Below are positions 59,225 through 64,000 of a DNA stretch of 64,000 nt, piece by piece. This stretch comes from Thelephora terrestris (taxonomy: Eukaryota > Basidiomycota > Agaricomycetes > Thelephorales > Thelephoraceae), in assembly GCA_015956445.1 (NCBI GenBank), contig WIUZ02000002.1:2418001-2482000 (forward strand). The letters are read 5' to 3'. Position numbers and translations under genes: made by a program. The notes below the pieces were generated by a model. The model ran no database searches. It was not told the origin of the DNA and saw nothing but the letters and a program-made list of their open reading frames with translations. Position 1 is the stretch's first letter. The number at the start of each line of letters is the position of its first letter.

Positions 59225-59936
59225 TCAACCTTTACCACACTCTCCTCGGTTGACTATAGTCTCGATCGCAACACCAAGCTCGAAAGAGGTTCGAGCGCGT
59301 TTGTCCCTCGTACTCATGGAATACCCATCGGGAAGGGTCCCATTGCTACCCGCCGACTTTCCGTGACTTCTAAAGTGAATCGAATGATCGTTCCCGGAGA
59401 CGGTAGTCCTGCCCTTCACCACGTTCTGGTTGGCGACTCGTAGGGTGATGAGAAACGGGGCAATCGCCTGTTCATCACCGTGATTAACAAACGGCGTCTC
59501 GCCATCGCAGTGCACCAACGCAGTACTGACCTGAACCTGAACAAGGAATGGGAAGAAGGCATTGATCGCTGAATTCTTGGCAGCCCACAGGCTGAGGAAC
59601 ACCAGAAACGTCACGGTGTAAAGGGCGTAAGACTCGACGATCATCACGATAACGGCAGTGTACGTTCTGGTGGCACCGGTCGAACCCCCCATAGCGCAGT
59701 AGTCCTTACTCAAAAAGTAATACCCTGGTTGACTTACTCAAGGTGTGGGGGAATAAAACTCACTTGACCAGGGTAAAACCCCTTCGGCCTGTGCTATGGT
59801 GGGGTATTACCCTTCAAGGGGCCACTGGGTAGCTGGGTGGGTTTCTGCTTTAGGAAATACCTATTTAGGAAGAATTTGATGGATATCCAAAAATTGTAAT
59901 ATGCAAAATTGGCAATATCCGAAAATAGGAATTTCC

Positions 59937-60050
59937 CAAAATGGTAATTTCCTAAAATGGTAATTTCCTAAAATGGTAATTTCCTAAAATGGTAATTTCC
60001 TAAAATGGTAATTTCCTAAAATGGTAATTTCCTAAATGGTAATTTTTGAA
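59937..60050. repeat. Tandem 16-bp repeats, left arm
   Basis: The unit AAAATGGTAATTTCCT is repeated about six times, with shortened units at the right. It is mirrored in the right arm at about 62545-62640, with fewer units there. Confidence 0.85.
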
Positions 60051-60270
60051 ATATGTTTTTTTGACATATGTTTTTTGATATGTTTTTTGACATGTTTTTG
60101 ACATGTTTTTTGACATATGTTTTTTTTGACATATTTTTTCAAATATGTTTTTTTTTCAAATGTTTTTTTTTTCAAATATGTTTTTTTTCCAATTATGTTT
60201 TTTTTTCCAATTATGTTTTTTTATGTGTTTTTTTTTCAAATATGTTTCTGTTTGTAGTCATTACCAAATG
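60050..60270. repeat. T-rich GACATATG/TTTTTTT repeats, left arm
   Basis: Alternating poly(T) runs with GACATATG or CAAATATG spacers. Mirrored as A-rich sequence at about 62325-62545. Open frames here (Phe-rich) are composition artefacts. Confidence 0.8.
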
Positions 60271-60383
60271 TAGTCTTTGTGATGTGACTTAACCAAACCC
60301 AACCTAACCCAATCCTAATCCTAATCTAAAAACCCTACCCAAGCCTTATCTTATATAATCTGATCTACCTAGCTTAAACCTAA

Positions 60384-60560
60384 GCCTAACCTAACCTAAC
60401 CTAACCTAACCTAACCTAACCTAACCTAACCTAACCTAACCTAACCTAACCTAACCTAACCTAACCTAACCTAGGCCTAACCTAACCTAAACCTAACCTA
60501 ACCTAAACCTAACCTAACCTAAACCTAACCTAACTTGACCTAAACCTAATCTAACCTAAC
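60384..60560. repeat. CCTAA pentamer array, left arm
   Basis: About 18 uninterrupted CCTAA units, then units with inserted bases (CCTAAA, CCTAGG). The strand complement TTAGG is one G short of the usual fungal telomere unit. It decays inward into a CTTATCT/CCTAAC-rich region up to about 61000. Confidence 0.9.
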
Positions 60561-62019
60561 CTAACCCAGTTTTATTTTATCTTATCCTAACATAGTCCAC
60601 CTAACATGGTCCACCCAAGCTGGCATTATCTTATCTGACCTTATCTAATCTTATCTAATCTCATCCAATCCACCTAATCTAACCTAACCCAACGTGAAGT
60701 AGTCTACTCAATTTGGCCTAACGTAGACTACCTAACCTAACCCAATATAACCCCGCCCAAGCTTATCTTATCTAATCTTACTTTATCTTATCTAATCTTC
60801 CTAACCTAACCTTGACCAACCCAAACCTAACCCAACGTAAACCAGCTAGCTTAACGTAGCCCAACATAGCTCACCTAACCCAACCTAACCTGGACTGATT
60901 CAACCCAACCTAACATCAACCTCACCTAATCTTACCTACCAACCTTATCTTATCTCAAAAAGAACCTAACCTATACTGGCCAAACCTAGTCTCACCTAGT
61001 ATACTGGTACATTACTTGGGCTGTGGGAACACAACACCAACTGTACCCCCACATTTTCTACATCCAACTGTTGCTCAGAAATACCTACTCTGCTGGATCT
61101 ACACATGGGTGGATCTACAAGCCCACAGACCCACACCTGTGGACCCATAACTCAGTGGATTGTGTCACACAAGACTGCTCACAAACTGCCCTCACCCCAG
61201 CTTCACTGCAAGAGGCCAACTGGACATCATTCATGCTCATCTGGTTTGCTGGACCCATAAGCTAGATAGATGTATATTAGTCATTTGTAGGTCTACACTT
61301 AAAGTTCATGGGTCCAGCAAACCAGATGAGCATGAATGATGTCCAGTTGGCCTCTTGCAGTGAAGCTGGGGTGAGGGCAGTTTGTGAGCAGTCTTGTGTG
61401 ACACAATCCACTGAGTTATGGGTCCACAGGTGTGGGTCTGTGGGCTTGTAGATCCACCCATGTGTAGATCCAGCAGAGTAGGTATTTCTGAGCAACAGTT
61501 GGATGTAGAAAATGTGGGGGTACAGTTGGTGTTGTGTTCCCACAGCCCAAGTAATGTACCAGTATACTAGGTGAGACTAGGTTTGGCCAGTATAGGTTAG
61601 GTTCTTTTTGAGATAAGATAAGGTTGGTAGGTAAGATTAGGTGAGGTTGATGTTAGGTTGGGTTGAATCAGTCCAGGTTAGGTTGGGTTAGGTGAGCTAT
61701 GTTGGGCTACGTTAAGCTAGCTGGTTTACGTTGGGTTAGGTTTGGGTTGGTCAAGGTTAGGTTAGGAAGATTAGATAAGATAAAGTAAGATTAGATAAGA
61801 TAAGCTTGGGCGGGGTTATATTGGGTTAGGTTAGGTAGTCTACGTTAGGCCAAATTGAGTAGACTACTTCACGTTGGGTTAGGTTAGATTAGGTGGATTG
61901 GATGAGATTAGATAAGATTAGATAAGGTCAGATAAGATAATGCCAGCTTGGGTGGACCATGTTAGGTGGACTATGTTAGGATAAGATAAAATAAAACTGG
62001 GTTAGGTTAGGTTAGATTA

Positions 62020-62215
62020 GGTTTAGGTCAAGTTAGGTTAGGTTTAGGTTAGGTTAGGTTTAGGTTAGGTTAGGTTTAGGTTAGGTTAGGCCTAGGTTAG
62101 GTTAGGTTAGGTTAGGTTAGGTTAGGTTAGGTTAGGTTAGGTTAGGTTAGGTTAGGTTAGGTTAGGTTAGGTTAGGTTAGGTTAGGTTAGGTTAGGTTTA
62201 AGCTAGGTAGATCAG
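62020..62215. repeat. TTAGG pentamer array, right arm
   Basis: Mirror image of the left-arm array, with about 20 or more TTAGG units after imperfect ones. The difference in unit number between arms fits replication slippage after the palindrome formed. Confidence 0.9.
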
Positions 62216-63737
62216 ATTATATAAGATAAGGCTTGGGTAGGGTTTTTAGATTAGGATTAGGATTGGGTTAGGTTGGGTTTGGTTAAGTCACATCACAAAG
62301 ACTACATTTGGTAATGACTACAAACAGAAACATATTTGAAAAAAAAAACACATAAAAAAACATATTTGGAAAAAAAAACATAATTGGAAAAAAAAAACAT
62401 ATTTGAAAAAAAAAAAAAACATATTTGAAAAAAAAAAACATTTGAAAAAAAAAACATATTTGAAAAATATGTCAAAAAAAACATATGTCAAAAAACATGT
62501 CAAAAAACATATCAAAAAACATATGTCAAAAAAACATATTTCAAAAATTACCATTTTAGGAAATTACCATTTTAGGAAATTACCATTTTAGGAAATTACC
62601 ATTTTGGGAAATTACCATTTTGGGAAATTCCTATTTTCGGATATTGCCAATTTTGCATATTACCATTTTTGGATATCCATCAAATTCTTCCTAAAAAGGT
62701 ATTTCCTAAAGCAGAAACCCACCCAGCTACCCAGTGGCCCCTTGAAGGGTAATACCCCACCATAGCACAGGCTGAAGGGGTTTTACCCTGGTCAAGTGAG
62801 TTTTATTCCCCCACACCTTGAGTAAGTCAACCAGGGTATTACTTTTTGAGTAAGGACTACTGCATAGCGTTTCTGATATTCCTGCTTTGCAGAATAAGTC
62901 TCGTGATGATCATGATCGTGAGGAGGACGTTGAGCAAGGCGGTGATCGAATAGTACGAAATGCCGTAGTTGGATATAACCGTGTAGCTCGACAGAGCGCT
63001 GACCCGCAGTGAGCTCTGATAGATAAATGCAATGCCCGTCGCTATTTCAAAAACGTCAGCCAAGAATTTCGCTTTTGGCTTGTGTGGAGGAGTCGAGCAC
63101 GCACCCAACGAAGCAAGAAACACCAAGCCTGGTGATGCGATGGCCCAATAGTTCATGGCATAGATAACGGAACAGCGATAGAGCTAGATGAGCCACCTGC
63201 GTCGGTTATCTGAGCAACCGCATCGAACACAGGACTTACTAAAAGGCCATCGCCTAACCAGTTGTTCATAAGGGTCATAACGCCGGGGACGACACTGATT
63301 CCCTCGTGGAGAATGTGAAACTGATATCCGACAGGCCCAGGAGGTATAATGTCGCTGCCGGGGAACTCTCGATTATCGATCCAGGAAATGGATTGAAGGT
63401 CGAGGAAGACCCCAGTGTATATCGTCACGAACGAGAAGGTGACCATGGTGTGAACCAAAAGTCCCCACTTGATGCCCCACGTCGCGCGGTTGGCGGGATC
63501 GAACAGCGCATTCATACATTGGAAGAAGAGAGAGATGACGACTCCTGGGATGGTTGGGTTGAACGGTTGACGTGAGGGCAGGAGACAGGTGTACTAGTAT
63601 GTGTATGTTTGCCTACCATAGAGTATCGCGCCGATGAGAACCCCGGCGAAAAAGCACTTCTCATCAAAGTGCAAAAAGTATGGGATCTGCGGGGCGTTGG
63701 GATTATCGGACCAGGGCTTACCCCACGAGTCAGACAT

Positions 63738-64000
63738 TGCTCGATGACTCGGCGGGAGGGACAGGTGGGGGGAAATGATTGTAGGCGTTCAGTAGTAGGG
63801 AGAAGTTGAGGCCTAGGGGTCAATGAGTTCCCAGTTATATGAAAACATTGGGCGCTTGAGATGGGAAATTTGAAGCACTGAGATTTGCATGTTGCGTGCA
63901 GCACCGGGAAGACTCGTTTCTCCGGATCATACATCTTGCTCTGAGCAGCGATCGATCCGGCAATCTCCGTGTTCCGAGTGACATTGACCATGTTTCAACG
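63738..64000. other. Upstream region of seven-TM gene C
   Basis: Promoter-side sequence of the interrupted gene. A minus-strand frame runs through but overlaps the known exon and has no recognisable content. The window ends here. Confidence 0.4.

Larger units (their letters stand above)
59697..62862. mobile_element. Palindromic foldback-type element, 3166 bp
   Basis: Arms 59697-61258 and 61308-62862 are near-identical inverted copies around a 49-bp centre (61259-61307). Their lengths, 1562 and 1555 bp, differ only by small indels. The ends read CAGTAGTCCTTACTC. CATAGCG flanks both sides (59690-59696 and 62863-62869), and the paralogous genes show a single CATAGC at this place, so it is a 7-bp target duplication. 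No transposase is encoded; an 80-codon frame near the centre is the same in both arms. CAG-type ends and a 7-8 bp duplication would fit a hAT-like source, but this is uncertain. Confidence 0.85.
59225..63737 (-). pseudogene. Seven-TM fungal membrane protein C, interrupted by a foldback element
   Basis: Start MSDSWGKPWSDNPN at 63737. Exons give FFAGVLIGAILYG, WGLLVHTMVTFSFVTIYTGV, SWIDNREFPGSD with GPVGYQF, VMTLMNNWLGDGLLV, then ALLNVLLTIMIITRLILQSR and IRNAM, where the element begins at 62862. Beyond the element (59696 downward) the frame resumes with MGGSTGATRTYTAVIVMI, VESYALYTVTFLVFLSLW, an intron, and AIAPFLITLRVANQ, to a stop at 59225. Copies A and B read IQKAMNAPF at the junction, so removing the element and one 7-bp repeat restores a continuous frame. 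No other damage is seen, which suggests a fairly recent insertion. Confidence 0.8.

Noticed and set aside
60068-60292. Phe-rich frames in both arms as membrane proteins
   Set aside because: They come from poly(T) with short spacers, so the hydrophobic reading is a composition artefact.
61023-61543. Identical 80-codon frames near the palindrome centre as a real gene
   Set aside because: They are the same DNA in the two arms, lack an ATG start and show no recognisable domain.
60384-62215. CCTAA/TTAGG arrays as a chromosome end or interstitial telomere
   Set aside because: The unit is five bases, the two arrays are mirror images inside a TIR element, and ordinary gene sequence continues on both sides.

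Overview
The window is nuclear DNA of a filamentous basidiomycete, most likely an Agaricomycete. The genes carry many short introns of about 50 to 75 nt with GTRNGT-type donors and YAG acceptors. Many genes belong to families expanded in mushroom-forming fungi: DUF6589, Plavaka and Tnp2 transposases, fungal seven-TM proteins, F-box/LRR proteins and TKL-like kinases with HGD catalytic loops. I do not assign a species. Much of the window is a mobile-element landscape around a few ordinary host genes.

Layout. 1-3.0 kb: decayed repeats and two fragments of one gene family, a third fragment of which lies at 8.96-9.5 kb. 3.05-8.94 kb: an apparently intact two-gene unit, a RecQ-type helicase (+) and a convergent DUF6589 protein (-). 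It lies between imperfect inverted termini next to a shared 10-bp sequence, and is the best candidate here for an undescribed transposon type. 9.65-24.88 kb: a candidate CACTA element (CACTGTGGG ends, ATG on both flanks). It carries a Tnp2 transposase, two unrecognised multi-exon genes and pieces of host-type genes (a GAR-domain protein, a KIN4-like kinase, an alpha/beta-hydrolase). 25.87-27.45 kb: a complete CCDC174-like host gene.

28.1-36.8 kb: a tandem duplication of a [seven-TM gene (-) plus F-box gene (+)] unit, in which the first F-box copy is dead. 37.8-39.9 kb: a cytochrome b5/acyl-CoA dehydrogenase fusion gene. 39.8-58.6 kb: a cluster built from repeated units of Agaricomycete-type genes and TKL-like kinases, including a duplicated 3' scrap of the dehydrogenase. 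A Plavaka transposon region with a divergent companion gene, and a 1.2-kb non-autonomous element, are inserted in it.

59.2-63.7 kb: a third seven-TM gene interrupted in an exon by a 3.17-kb, almost perfectly palindromic foldback element. That element has a 7-bp target duplication and long CCTAA/TTAGG arrays.

Splice sites were read by eye, so exon borders are models. No tRNA, rRNA or CRISPR was found.
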